A DNA stretch of 5,830 nucleotides from a candidate division WWE3 bacterium CG22_combo_CG10-13_8_21_14_all_39_12 (GTDB taxonomy: Bacteria; Patescibacteriota; 4484-211; GCA-002791395). The first letter of the stretch is position 1; every line of letters begins with the position of its first letter. A model generated the notes under the pieces. It saw only the letters and a program-made list of their open reading frames with translations. It did no database searches and was not told where the DNA came from. The stretch is from assembly GCA_002771355.1 (NCBI GenBank), contig PCSU01000046.1:1-5830 (forward strand), written 5' to 3'. The position numbers were made by a program, and so were the translations under genes. Below, piece by piece: positions 1-5,767 of this stretch.

Positions 1-174
1 TCTAAAAGCGAGTACGAAAACCAACAAAATTATTCTCTTACTGATATTGCCCAACTCACATGCCCACAATGCAAATCACACCTTGGAACACCCATCATCT
101 ACAAAAAAGAATCGCGCCTCGCTTATCGATTATTCGTGGGAAGTGTGTCAAAGAAGACAAACAAAAAGGACTAA
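1..174 (+). CDS. 3' end of an unidentified protein with a CPQC motif (partial)
   Basis: The first reading frame is open from the window edge to a TAA at 172-174, giving the last 57 residues of a protein whose start is outside the window. The visible part has a hydrophilic lead-in, then LTCPQCKSHLG, then a basic tail ending SKKTNKKD. The CPQC pair (about residues 21-24 of the visible part) looks like one half of a zinc-binding knuckle; no second Cys pair is visible downstream, so any partner cysteines would lie upstream. The stop is 26 bp before the HIT gene on the same strand, with no hairpin between them. I do not recognise the family. The frame is preferred over the overlapping frame at 47-229 because it carries the zinc-knuckle-like motif and ends cleanly before the HIT start. 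Confidence 0.6.
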   Translation, partial: SKSEYENQQNYSLTDIAQLTCPQCKSHLGTPIIYKKESRLAYRLFVGSVSKKTNKKD

Positions 175-188
175 TCTGAAAATACTGT

Positions 189-197
189 TACTATATT
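189..197 (+). promoter_or_regulatory. Candidate -10 element for a leaderless HIT mRNA
   Basis: TACTATATT lies just before the HIT start. Read as TACTAT (189-194) it leaves six bases before the ATG at 201, the same spacing as the TATAAT ahead of the DUF5674 gene, which would place transcription start at or next to the A of ATG. No Shine-Dalgarno site is visible and no good -35 hexamer is found 16-18 bp upstream. The alternative hexamer TATATT (192-197) would start transcription inside the gene. Confidence 0.3.
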
Positions 198-200
198 CGT

Positions 201-638
201 ATGGTTTGTTCAATGTGCCAGTCTCCTGAAGAATATAAAAAGTTTTTCATCAAAGAATACACTTTCTGGAGAATTGAGCTCCACTCCAACCAATGTTACT
301 TAGGACGCTGTCTTATAATTCTTAACAGACATACTGAAAACCTATTCGATATTACGACTAATGAAAAAGATGAATTATTCACGATTGGGTCAATCTTAAA
401 TAACGCGCTTTTAAAAGGATTTAACCCCAACATTCTCAATTATTCTTCTCTTGGTAATGACATGCGGCACCTGCATCTTCATATAATCCCTCGATATAAG
501 AACCCGGTGACATTTGCGGATACTATATTTACCGATGAACGCTGGGGACACAATCCTTCACCATATAATAAAAACTTTGAGATTTCTGACGAAGTATACA
601 ACAAAATTATTATAGAAATTTGCAAAAACCTAACCTAG
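201..638 (+). CDS. HIT family (histidine triad) nucleotide-binding protein
   Basis: A complete 145-aa protein with the histidine triad signature HLHLHIIPR at residues 90-98: H90, H92 and H94 alternate with hydrophobic residues, and N86 sits just ahead. HIT proteins bind nucleotides in this loop and typically hydrolyse or transfer nucleoside-phosphate groups, with the middle histidine as nucleophile. The N-terminus MVCSMC has C3 and C6, a CxxC like the zinc-binding cysteines of many HinT-type members, which supports ATG 201 over the internal ATG 213. The tail contains RWGHNPSPYNK (114-124). Length is normal for single-domain HIT proteins, and no signal peptide or membrane segment is seen. The TAG stop (636-638) lies inside the left arm of a hairpin terminator. 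The family assignment is firm; the exact substrate (AMP-lysine, Ap4A or other) cannot be told from sequence. Confidence 0.92.
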   Translation: MVCSMCQSPEEYKKFFIKEYTFWRIELHSNQCYLGRCLIILNRHTENLFDITTNEKDELFTIGSILNNALLKGFNPNILNYSSLGNDMRHLHLHIIPRYKNPVTFADTIFTDERWGHNPSPYNKNFEISDEVYNKIIIEICKNLT

Positions 639-655
639 ACCTTGAAGGTCTAGGT
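633..655. terminator. Bidirectional hairpin terminator between convergent genes (hairpin copy 1)
   Basis: A 10-bp perfect stem, ACCTAGACCT (633-642) with AGGTCTAGGT (646-655), closes on a TGA loop. It lies between the HIT gene (+) and the 87-aa gene (-), whose stop is only 7 bp away, so it can end transcription from both sides. The HIT stop codon is inside the left arm. There is no U-tract on the plus strand; on the minus strand the stem is followed by TAGGTTTTTG. Twenty-six bases here (630-655) recur exactly at 5599-5624. Confidence 0.75.
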
Positions 656-661
656 CGATAA

Positions 662-925
662 TCACCTCAATAAACTCGAAAGTGTAAGTAACTTTTCTTG
701 TCGTTGCCACAACACCAGGTCATCATCTTGCGCTTTTGTTAAACAGTCCGAAATTACAACACGTTTCGATTGAGAAAACGTGTCCTCATACAAAGAAATG
801 ATATGTTTCGCATGATCTAAAAACATGATCGCCGTCTCACTTTTAAAACCCAGTTCGCCCATACTTGCGTTTACTGCACGTACAAGGTCAGTACATGAAT
901 CTTGTAACGTAGGGGAGTAACTCAT
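662..925 (-). CDS. Hypothetical 87-aa helical protein coupled to the DUF5674 gene
   Basis: I do not recognise this family. The 87 residues carry no signal peptide, membrane segment or metal motif. They look mostly helical, with likely amphipathic stretches around residues 5-24, 29-49, 52-65 and 69-86, and an acidic DDD at 67-69. The start codon overlaps the stop of the upstream DUF5674 gene as ATGA (925-922), and there is no Shine-Dalgarno site, so translation probably depends on ribosomes finishing the upstream gene. This points to a joint role or complex, but the function is unknown. A small partner in a toxin-antitoxin-like pair is possible given the size and coupling; nothing in the sequence shows it. 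Transcription would end at the hairpin just beyond its stop. Confidence 0.7.
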   Translation of the reverse strand: MSYSPTLQDSCTDLVRAVNASMGELGFKSETAIMFLDHAKHIISLYEDTFSQSKRVVISDCLTKAQDDDLVLWQRQEKLLTLSSLLR

Positions 926-1266
926 AATAATTTTGATATATCAGACAACTTTTCCGTAACGAATTTTAGATATTCGCTTCTGGCTTTAGGATCTATAATT
1001 TCCATACTGGTATTGTTTGGTTGACGAATATTAATAAGCGCGTTTGCAAATTGTTTTAGTTCAATGTTATAACCGCCTCCCCAGATATTCCTCCTTTCAG
1101 ATCCAAACTTTTCAATAAGAACAAGTTCAGCATCAGCATGGTATTCTCCCCCAATAGCTAAAACTTTTTTCGAAAGATCAGCTGTGATTTTGATATACGT
1201 TTTATACTCTTCGCTGGCTTTTTGAATATCTTCTTTTGTCAGCACTTTTTCGATTACACCAACCAT
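922..1266 (-). CDS. DUF5674 family protein
   Basis: A 114-aa protein that I assign to DUF5674 from remembered family features: VLAIGGEYHADAE at residues 35-47 (conserved GGE-HAD-E core), NIWGGGY at 60-66 and ALINIRQPNN followed by the EIIDP block at 76-93. The family is small, cytosolic and functionally uncharacterised, and I recall it mainly from cyanobacteria and Patescibacteria. The conserved H43, D45 and E47 could form a polar or metal site, but that is inference. The ATG at 1266 lies six bases after a perfect TATAAT, arguing for a leaderless transcript and for this start. The gene overlaps the next one by ATGA. It follows the membrane-protein gene by 42 bp on the same strand but appears to have its own promoter. 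Confidence 0.8.
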   Translation of the reverse strand: MVGVIEKVLTKEDIQKASEEYKTYIKITADLSKKVLAIGGEYHADAELVLIEKFGSERRNIWGGGYNIELKQFANALINIRQPNNTSMEIIDPKARSEYLKFVTEKLSDISKLL

Positions 1267-1272
1267 AAGCCT

Positions 1273-1278
1273 ATTATA
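1273..1278 (-). promoter_or_regulatory. -10 box (TATAAT) of the DUF5674 gene, leaderless arrangement
   Basis: The minus strand reads CGCTATAATAGGCTTATG, a consensus -10 hexamer with six bases to the ATG at 1266. A start about seven bases after the -10 would be the A of the start codon itself. There is no Shine-Dalgarno site and no convincing -35 at 16-18 bp (TGCATT and GCATTT are poor). Confidence 0.55.
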
Positions 1279-1308
1279 GCGGATAGAACATTCTAAAATG
1301 CACCACCA

Positions 1309-1644
1309 TCACATATTATTTCTATGTTTAAAAAAGTAAACAACACTCGTTATAAGCGTTAGTGGAATTGAAACGTAAATAGATACTATAAGTAGTATGA
1401 GTCCTCCCCATCCCCCTGGATCAAAATCTGGTGATAGGACCTGAACAGCAGTACTGTATATAAGAAAAACACCACTAACAATCGCGGCTGGAACGATAAT
1501 CGAGACTAAAAGATATGCTCCTGCTTTTTTCCAATTATTAGCGGTAACAATCTTTGATAATATCTTCCATGGCACAACAATCGGAAGATAAATCACCGAA
1601 AACAACACCATAAAACTTAATAGATTCATAATGGTAACCGGCAT
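1309..1644 (-). CDS. Small three-helix integral membrane protein, unidentified
   Basis: This 111-aa protein has three hydrophobic stretches long enough to cross the membrane, at about residues 7-27, 41-64 and 79-105. Short basic loops (KILSKIVTANNWKK at 27-40) and a basic tail (FKHRNNM) follow helices 1 and 3. A Gly/Pro-rich segment, SPDFDPGGWGG (71-81), precedes helix 3. By the positive-inside rule the 28-40 loop and the C-terminus would lie on opposite sides unless helix 3 is re-entrant, so topology is uncertain. I recognise no family. ATG 1644 is chosen over ATG 1629 because GGAG and AAGG lie upstream of the former only. The gene sits between the hairpin behind the SWIM gene and the DUF5674 gene, so it probably begins its own transcript. 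Confidence 0.65.
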   Translation of the reverse strand: MPVTIMNLLSFMVLFSVIYLPIVVPWKILSKIVTANNWKKAGAYLLVSIIVPAAIVSGVFLIYSTAVQVLSPDFDPGGWGGLILLIVSIYVSIPLTLITSVVYFFKHRNNM

Positions 1645-1646
1645 AT

Positions 1647-1672
1647 CCTTATAATCTCCATGTATAGATATA
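1647..1672 (-). promoter_or_regulatory. Candidate -10 and ribosome binding site of the membrane-protein gene
   Basis: On the minus strand TATATC/TATACA hexamers (1672-1661) precede GGAG (1659-1656, 11 bases before the ATG) and AAGG (1650-1647, two bases before it). The GGAG spacing is long, but this is the best Shine-Dalgarno-like site in the window. The promoter call is weak because no -35 box stands out; the hairpin copy directly upstream would occupy much of that region. Confidence 0.3.
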
Positions 1673-1677
1673 TCAAA

Positions 1678-1698
1678 CCTAGACCCGACAGGTCTAGG
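1678..1698 (-). terminator. Hairpin terminator behind the SWIM gene (hairpin copy 2)
   Basis: CCTAGACC (1678-1685) and GGTCTAGG (1691-1698) form an 8-bp perfect stem with a five-base loop (CGACA). It lies 13 bases beyond the SWIM stop codon (1712-1714), where a terminator of the restriction-modification/SWIM transcript is expected. On the minus strand it is followed by a short TTTG. The stem matches the core of the hairpins at 633-655 and 5601-5625 exactly, while the loop differs, so the stem has been conserved and the loop has not. Confidence 0.7.
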
Positions 1699-1711
1699 AC
1701 ATAACGCTCAC

Positions 1712-2452
1712 TCAACCATTATCAATTAACTCAACCAACGGTTCTTCCCATCCAAATGTGGTTTCTAAACCTTTTAGTTTTTCGAAAGATTTTTTACACT
1801 TTTCATCTAATTTCACAAATTCTTGCAAAACCACAACGAGATCAACCATGAAACCACTAACAAATCCATTTGAATCATCAACCCCACCAGAATAGATTTT
1901 TCTTTCAAGCCTTAATAACAAGGTCACCAATAAATCGGAAGTTTCTTTACTTACCGGCAGTTTAGAAACAATCACCGACAAGCGTTTACATCCTTCCTCT
2001 ACTGAATTTTGATTAGCAAACCACGTGCGTGACGGACCGTCATAAGCTTTAATACATTTCATGGCAGACGTGATCTCTTGTTTAATAACCGAAAGATCAT
2101 CTTTACTCAAAACTGCACAGATACCACTACAACCTGGCTCAGAGGTTATAGATTTATCTTCATCCGTCAATATGGTTTTACCGCCCTTAACTATGTATAA
2201 GGCAAGTGCAACCATGTGTTTACAAAGAACACCATTTTGACCAAGATAGCACGTACAATCACCGTTGTCGTAGGCCTTATGTGAAACAACAACATCATAA
2301 GGCTGTGTCCCTAAAACTTTGGCTGAATACGTAAAGCCATTGTCTTTTACATCAATCACGCTACCTTTTTCATATAATGCAACAGCTTTATCAAACGTTG
2401 TGGTATCGGTTGCATACTTAATTTTGTCGAATGTAAACCTTGGTTTGTTCAT
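1712..2452 (-). CDS. SWIM zinc-finger protein linked to the restriction-modification gene
   Basis: A 246-aa protein with a SWIM zinc finger near its N-terminus: CxCx8CxH made of C66, C68, C77 and H79 (DCTCYLGQNGVLCKH). SWIM fingers bind DNA or proteins and occur in MuDR transposases, bacterial SNF2 helicases and stand-alone proteins. The preceding region (about 18-60), including FDKAVALYEKG, matches the lead-in usual for such proteins. Residues 100-246 are mainly helical with no motif I recognise, and contain extra cysteines (C108, C112, C133, C155). No membrane segment is seen. The ATG is 6 bp after the restriction-modification stop with no Shine-Dalgarno site, so co-transcription and coupled translation are likely. 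A terminator follows. A regulatory or accessory role beside the enzyme is inferred from position only. Confidence 0.82.
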   Translation of the reverse strand: MNKPRFTFDKIKYATDTTTFDKAVALYEKGSVIDVKDNGFTYSAKVLGTQPYDVVVSHKAYDNGDCTCYLGQNGVLCKHMVALALYIVKGGKTILTDEDKSITSEPGCSGICAVLSKDDLSVIKQEITSAMKCIKAYDGPSRTWFANQNSVEEGCKRLSVIVSKLPVSKETSDLLVTLLLRLERKIYSGGVDDSNGFVSGFMVDLVVVLQEFVKLDEKCKKSFEKLKGLETTFGWEEPLVELIDNG

Positions 2453-2458
2453 GGTAAC

Positions 2459-5400
2459 TTAACAATGAAACACTGCATCGATTTCTTTCATTATCCTATT
2501 TGTTTCAGTTAGTGCCACAATCATTTGTTGGTAGTGTTCTATATCTTCGTTTGTTAAGGTTCTGCCATTTCTATCCTTGAGCCATTTTTGTGCTGGTTGA
2601 TATCCACCAATATAAAAATTCCATGCAACTTTGGGAACGTTTCCAACATACTGTGTTTCGTTTATGTATACGTTTTCGTCTTCGTATAATGGTTTATCGA
2701 CAATATCCGTTCCTTGAATTGGATAGGTGGTAATAAATTGATTTACAGTTGGAGATTCTAATAAATGCAGTTCTCGAAGCTTAGTACCCAAAGCAACTAA
2801 TTTTTTGAATGTAGTTGTATCTTGAGGATAGGGGACTCGCGGAAAATCAATCTTTAGAAACTCTTTGAATTTTTCTCTATATGAAGGCGAATGTAGCACA
2901 GCATACATATAATCAAACAAATCTTCAGGCGTAAACTCACCAACGATTTGTTTTATACGTTCAATAATTTGAAGGTTGAAATTTGGCGTTTTCGAACCGT
3001 CTTCTTGGAAGAGGTAGAGAGAGAAAGCATAACCAGTTTCTTTCGTCTGTGATGAAACGGTACACATATCAACGAGATTCTTTGATACGAAAATGTGTTG
3101 AAAATCAAAAGAACTTTGTTGTTTGCAGGTAACAAGTAAAAGATTCTCTTTTTCAATATTTTTCATTGTTTCTCTTCTGTCTCGATCTACAAGATTGGGA
3201 GAGTAATATATCCACCTGTCATCGAATGGACGATACGCTATTCTTTTGAGATTACTATCAATGTCTTCAAGGGATACAAGTTTTCTCGATTTTGCAATGT
3301 TAAAACTTGTAGTTTCTTTCAACTTGTATTTATTGGTAATTTCGCTTTCGGATAACTCTGGGTTTGCAAAATCTTTAACGCGACTCCGCAAAATATCTTT
3401 ATCAAAATCAATGACGAATGCATCCCGGTGAGTTTTAATTCCACTGGAATTCACCTGCATAAGATCATCCACCTTAAACCCTTTCTCATACTCACCAATC
3501 GACTCAAAATCCTTTGGTACAAAAAAGTAATGCGGTTCAGTATAATCTAAATCTGTCCATTTTATTGTCTCAATATTATTAGCATTGAGTTCGTTAAATT
3601 TGTGTTCGCGTTTGCCACACAGCTCTGCGTGATGAACTGTTGCAAACTCATTGTTTTGTGCTTCATGTTTCACGAAAATATTTATACTCACTCCTTGCTG
3701 AATATCAAACACGTTTTGATCTGTACTACTATCTGGAGCGGTCTCTTTTTTCTTTGCGTTTCCATGTAAATCTAAAATGTAAATGTCATCAAACGTTTCT
3801 AGTAAATGTTTTCTCATCTGACGATGAATAATTCCGTCTAAAAATGAGTTGTTGGTAATCATCGCTACAATTCCACTTTTGTTCTTTGCAACAAAATGTT
3901 CTGAGAATCGTATAAACTTTATGTAATCATCCGATAATGGCTGTATGTTTTTTTCGTCCAAATCCCTTTTGTAGTCTTGTATTAAATTTTGAATCCATTT
4001 ACCCTTATTTGATGAACTCACGCTATATGGGGGATTGCCAATTACAACCATTATCGGCGTTTCGTTTTTTATGATGTTCGCTTCTTTTGACTCCTGCGCA
4101 ATGCTTTCTGCCAACCCAAATGCAAACAAATTATTTTGTTCTACACTCTCTTCCAATGAGTTAGTCAAGTAAATACCTAGTCGTTGTCTAAAATCCCAAA
4201 AACCCGATTTTCTAAATGCGATTCCAAGCCGTAAATGCGCAATGGTGTACGCTGCCATCATGAGTTCAAATCCGTGAATACGTGGCAATAAATCACGATG
4301 AACATATGTTGGCCATTGGCCTTGTTGTTTTTGATCAACAAACTGTTTATAAATATCGCGAATGACTGTACTAATAAACGTTCCCGTTCCTGTTGCAGGA
4401 TCAAGAATTTGTACTTTGTGTTTGCCATTAACTAGTTTTGTAGTATCAGCAATCCCATTTACTAAACCAAACTCTTTTTTGAGTAACGCATCAACTGATG
4501 AGGCAATAAAATCAACAACTGGTTGTGGCGTATAGTATGCACCCATCTTTTTTCGCAATACCGGATCATACTCATTTAAAAAATCTTCGTAAAAGTGAAT
4601 GACCGGATCGTAGGTTTTATCGGTGTCAGATGAAACTTTGTAATAATCGTCCATTAATTTACTAACATCTGCGTAGGAATAAACCTCGCATAACTCATCA
4701 ACAATAAACCTAAGGCTACTTTTAAATTCAACTCCGACAATATGATCAAAAAAGTGTTTTAAGAATTTATTTGAATTAGGAATTAACTCACGAGCCTCAC
4801 TGCGGGTAAAGTTATGTGGCGTTTCATCGTAAAACCGTGCTACAAAAAGCCCATATACAAGCGTTTGTGCATACAAATCAGAAAATGTATCAATGGTTAA
4901 ATCATGAACCAACAGGCTTTTTATCGAATCAAAAAGTTTTGATAACTCCTGATCTTTAGTTTGGCTTTTATCAAGTAGATGCCTAACATTGTCACGTATT
5001 CTTAGAGCCTTACCTCCCATTATTTTTGCAAGATGTTTGCCCGATTTAATTGGCTCTTTATGAGACTGAGTAAAATCAATCAGAGTTGTTGCAAGGCTAT
5101 CAAAGTTTTGAGGTAGGGGAGTGATTGTTCGATTTATTGCATCAAATTCACCGATAGTTATTGCTTCACCGTAAGCTAACCCGTTTCTATAAAACCTAAA
5201 TTCTAAATAGTCCGTAAGCACCAAATTTTCATATCCAAAATACCGTGACATCTGTTCTGATTTTTCGACTTTGTCGAGTGAAATGCCTATGTCCTTAGTT
5301 TCGATGTATAGAATTGGTACGTCATTTTTCACAACCACAAAATCAGGTTTGTTGCCCTGTTTTGCTTTTGCGTCATGATCAAATCGAGTAACGTTTATTG

Positions 5401-5518
5401 ATTCAAAAAGGGCTTTTAGTAAAACCTCAAAGTCTGTTCTGTACCCCATCTCACTTGTTTCAGGGTGAGAATACTTAACAGAAATATGTGCAATATAGCC
5501 ATCAACAGAATTATTCAT
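2459..5518 (-). CDS. Type ISP-like (type IIG) restriction-modification enzyme without helicase
   Basis: A 1019-aa single-chain enzyme counted from ATG 5518. The N-terminus holds a PD-(D/E)XK nuclease core: D59 in KPDFVV, and E73-T-K75 in YIETKD. A helical linker (about 140-325) leads to GAYYTP (326-331). The adenine-N6 methyltransferase follows: DPATGTGTF (motif I, 373-381), GFEL (416-419), the catalytic NPPY (495-498) and NNSFLDG (556-562). The C-terminal 400 residues resemble the type ISP specificity domain, with RPFDDRW at 763-769. No Walker A motif or helicase is present, unlike true type ISP enzymes such as LlaBIII, which are about 500 residues longer. It should cut foreign DNA and methylate adenine in its own target. 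An in-frame TTG at 5563 would add 15 residues but lacks a ribosome site and lies upstream of the likely transcription start. All key residues are intact. Confidence 0.92.
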   Translation of the reverse strand: MNNSVDGYIAHISVKYSHPETSEMGYRTDFEVLLKALFESINVTRFDHDAKAKQGNKPDFVVVKNDVPILYIETKDIGISLDKVEKSEQMSRYFGYENLVLTDYLEFRFYRNGLAYGEAITIGEFDAINRTITPLPQNFDSLATTLIDFTQSHKEPIKSGKHLAKIMGGKALRIRDNVRHLLDKSQTKDQELSKLFDSIKSLLVHDLTIDTFSDLYAQTLVYGLFVARFYDETPHNFTRSEARELIPNSNKFLKHFFDHIVGVEFKSSLRFIVDELCEVYSYADVSKLMDDYYKVSSDTDKTYDPVIHFYEDFLNEYDPVLRKKMGAYYTPQPVVDFIASSVDALLKKEFGLVNGIADTTKLVNGKHKVQILDPATGTGTFISTVIRDIYKQFVDQKQQGQWPTYVHRDLLPRIHGFELMMAAYTIAHLRLGIAFRKSGFWDFRQRLGIYLTNSLEESVEQNNLFAFGLAESIAQESKEANIIKNETPIMVVIGNPPYSVSSSNKGKWIQNLIQDYKRDLDEKNIQPLSDDYIKFIRFSEHFVAKNKSGIVAMITNNSFLDGIIHRQMRKHLLETFDDIYILDLHGNAKKKETAPDSSTDQNVFDIQQGVSINIFVKHEAQNNEFATVHHAELCGKREHKFNELNANNIETIKWTDLDYTEPHYFFVPKDFESIGEYEKGFKVDDLMQVNSSGIKTHRDAFVIDFDKDILRSRVKDFANPELSESEITNKYKLKETTSFNIAKSRKLVSLEDIDSNLKRIAYRPFDDRWIYYSPNLVDRDRRETMKNIEKENLLLVTCKQQSSFDFQHIFVSKNLVDMCTVSSQTKETGYAFSLYLFQEDGSKTPNFNLQIIERIKQIVGEFTPEDLFDYMYAVLHSPSYREKFKEFLKIDFPRVPYPQDTTTFKKLVALGTKLRELHLLESPTVNQFITTYPIQGTDIVDKPLYEDENVYINETQYVGNVPKVAWNFYIGGYQPAQKWLKDRNGRTLTNEDIEHYQQMIVALTETNRIMKEIDAVFHC

Positions 5519-5550
5519 GTGTGAGATTTGTGTCGAAAAAACGTAAATGT

Positions 5551-5579
5551 ACCATATGTTCAAATTTTATCACGGTAAA
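5551..5579 (-). promoter_or_regulatory. Candidate promoter of the restriction-modification gene
   Basis: On the minus strand TTTACC (5579-5574) and TATGGT (5556-5551) are 17 bp apart, each matching the consensus at four of six bases. Transcription would start near 5544, leaving a leader of about 26 bases to the ATG at 5518. An alternative -10, TAAAAT (5569-5564), lacks a -35. Either choice puts the TTG at 5563 outside the transcript. There is no clear Shine-Dalgarno site before the ATG. Confidence 0.35.
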
Positions 5580-5600
5580 CATCTTAAAGTATCTTAATCT

Positions 5601-5625
5601 AACCTAGACCTTGAAGGTCTAGGTT
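5601..5625. repeat. Hairpin copy 3 (11-bp perfect stem) upstream of the restriction-modification gene
   Basis: AACCTAGACCT (5601-5611) pairs with AGGTCTAGGTT (5615-5625) around a TGA loop. Bases 5599-5624 are identical to 630-655. Copies 1 and 2 follow genes, but this one lies between the divergent starts of the restriction-modification gene and the short ORF at 5671, so it has no obvious gene to terminate. It may shield the region from incoming transcription, or be part of a mobile or genome-wide repeat. Confidence 0.7.
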
Positions 5626-5670
5626 TCTATGTTACGCGTCATCCAACCACATGATACATTTACAGTAATC

Positions 5671-5740
5671 ATGCAAAATAAAAAATCTCTTATTCTTGGA
5701 GGGATTCTCATCGTGTTAGCAATCATATTTTTTCAGACAG
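5671..5740 (+). pseudogene. N-terminal fragment of a membrane-anchored or secreted protein cut by an IS
   Basis: An ATG at 5671 starts MQNKKSLILGGILIVLAIIF, a Lys-rich head followed by a hydrophobic segment of about 16 residues, typical of a signal anchor or signal peptide. Only about 23 codons precede the IS boundary near 5741. Reading on into IS sequence, the frame ends at TAA 5779-5781 (36 codons in all). The gene body is presumably beyond the IS, outside the window. No Shine-Dalgarno site is visible. The frame is short, so a chance ORF remains possible; the family cannot be named. Confidence 0.45.
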
Positions 5741-5767
5741 TGTCAAGTACCCCAAAATTTAGACACC
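5741..5767. repeat. Probable terminal inverted repeat of the IS
   Basis: The stretch begins TGTCAAGTACCCC, continues through an A/T run and ends AGACACC. It starts with TG, as IS3/IS481-type ends usually do, and contains the transposase stop codon (5759-5761). Its partner repeat is not in the window, so the inner limit is a guess. Confidence 0.5.

Larger units (their letters stand above)
5543..5663. repeat. Possible 121-bp inverted-repeat element around hairpin copy 3
   Basis: GTAAATGTACCATATG (5543-5558) and the complement of 5648-5663 (GTAAATGTATCATGTG) match at 14 of 16 positions and face each other across the hairpin. They could be the ends of a small non-coding mobile element, or two copies of a shared operator or promoter element serving the divergent genes on either side. 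The left copy overlaps the proposed -10 of the restriction-modification gene; the right copy ends 7 bp before the ATG at 5671. Confidence 0.35.

Noticed and set aside
47..229. 60-codon plus-strand ORF spanning the first gene end and the HIT start
   Set aside because: It overlaps two better-supported frames, shows no motif, and has neither a ribosome site nor typical protein composition.
633..655. The CTAG-containing hairpin stem as the recognition site of the restriction-modification enzyme
   Set aside because: Single-chain type IIG/ISP enzymes usually recognise asymmetric sites with adenine methylation, and nothing links the stem to the enzyme beyond proximity.
2953..3156. 67-codon minus-strand ORF inside the restriction-modification gene
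   Set aside because: It is an out-of-frame shadow of the region that encodes the conserved specificity domain.
3246..3831. Two plus-strand ORFs (3246-3431 and 3640-3831) antisense to the restriction-modification gene
   Set aside because: Both are low-complexity mirror frames of a strongly coding region, without domains or start signals.
2459..5518. A complete type I or type III restriction system
   Set aside because: There are no separate HsdR/HsdS or Mod/Res genes and no helicase; nuclease, methyltransferase and specificity parts are in one chain.
630..5625. CRISPR array made of the repeated hairpin
   Set aside because: The three copies are about 1.0 and 3.9 kb apart with whole genes between them; there are no regular spacers and no cas genes.
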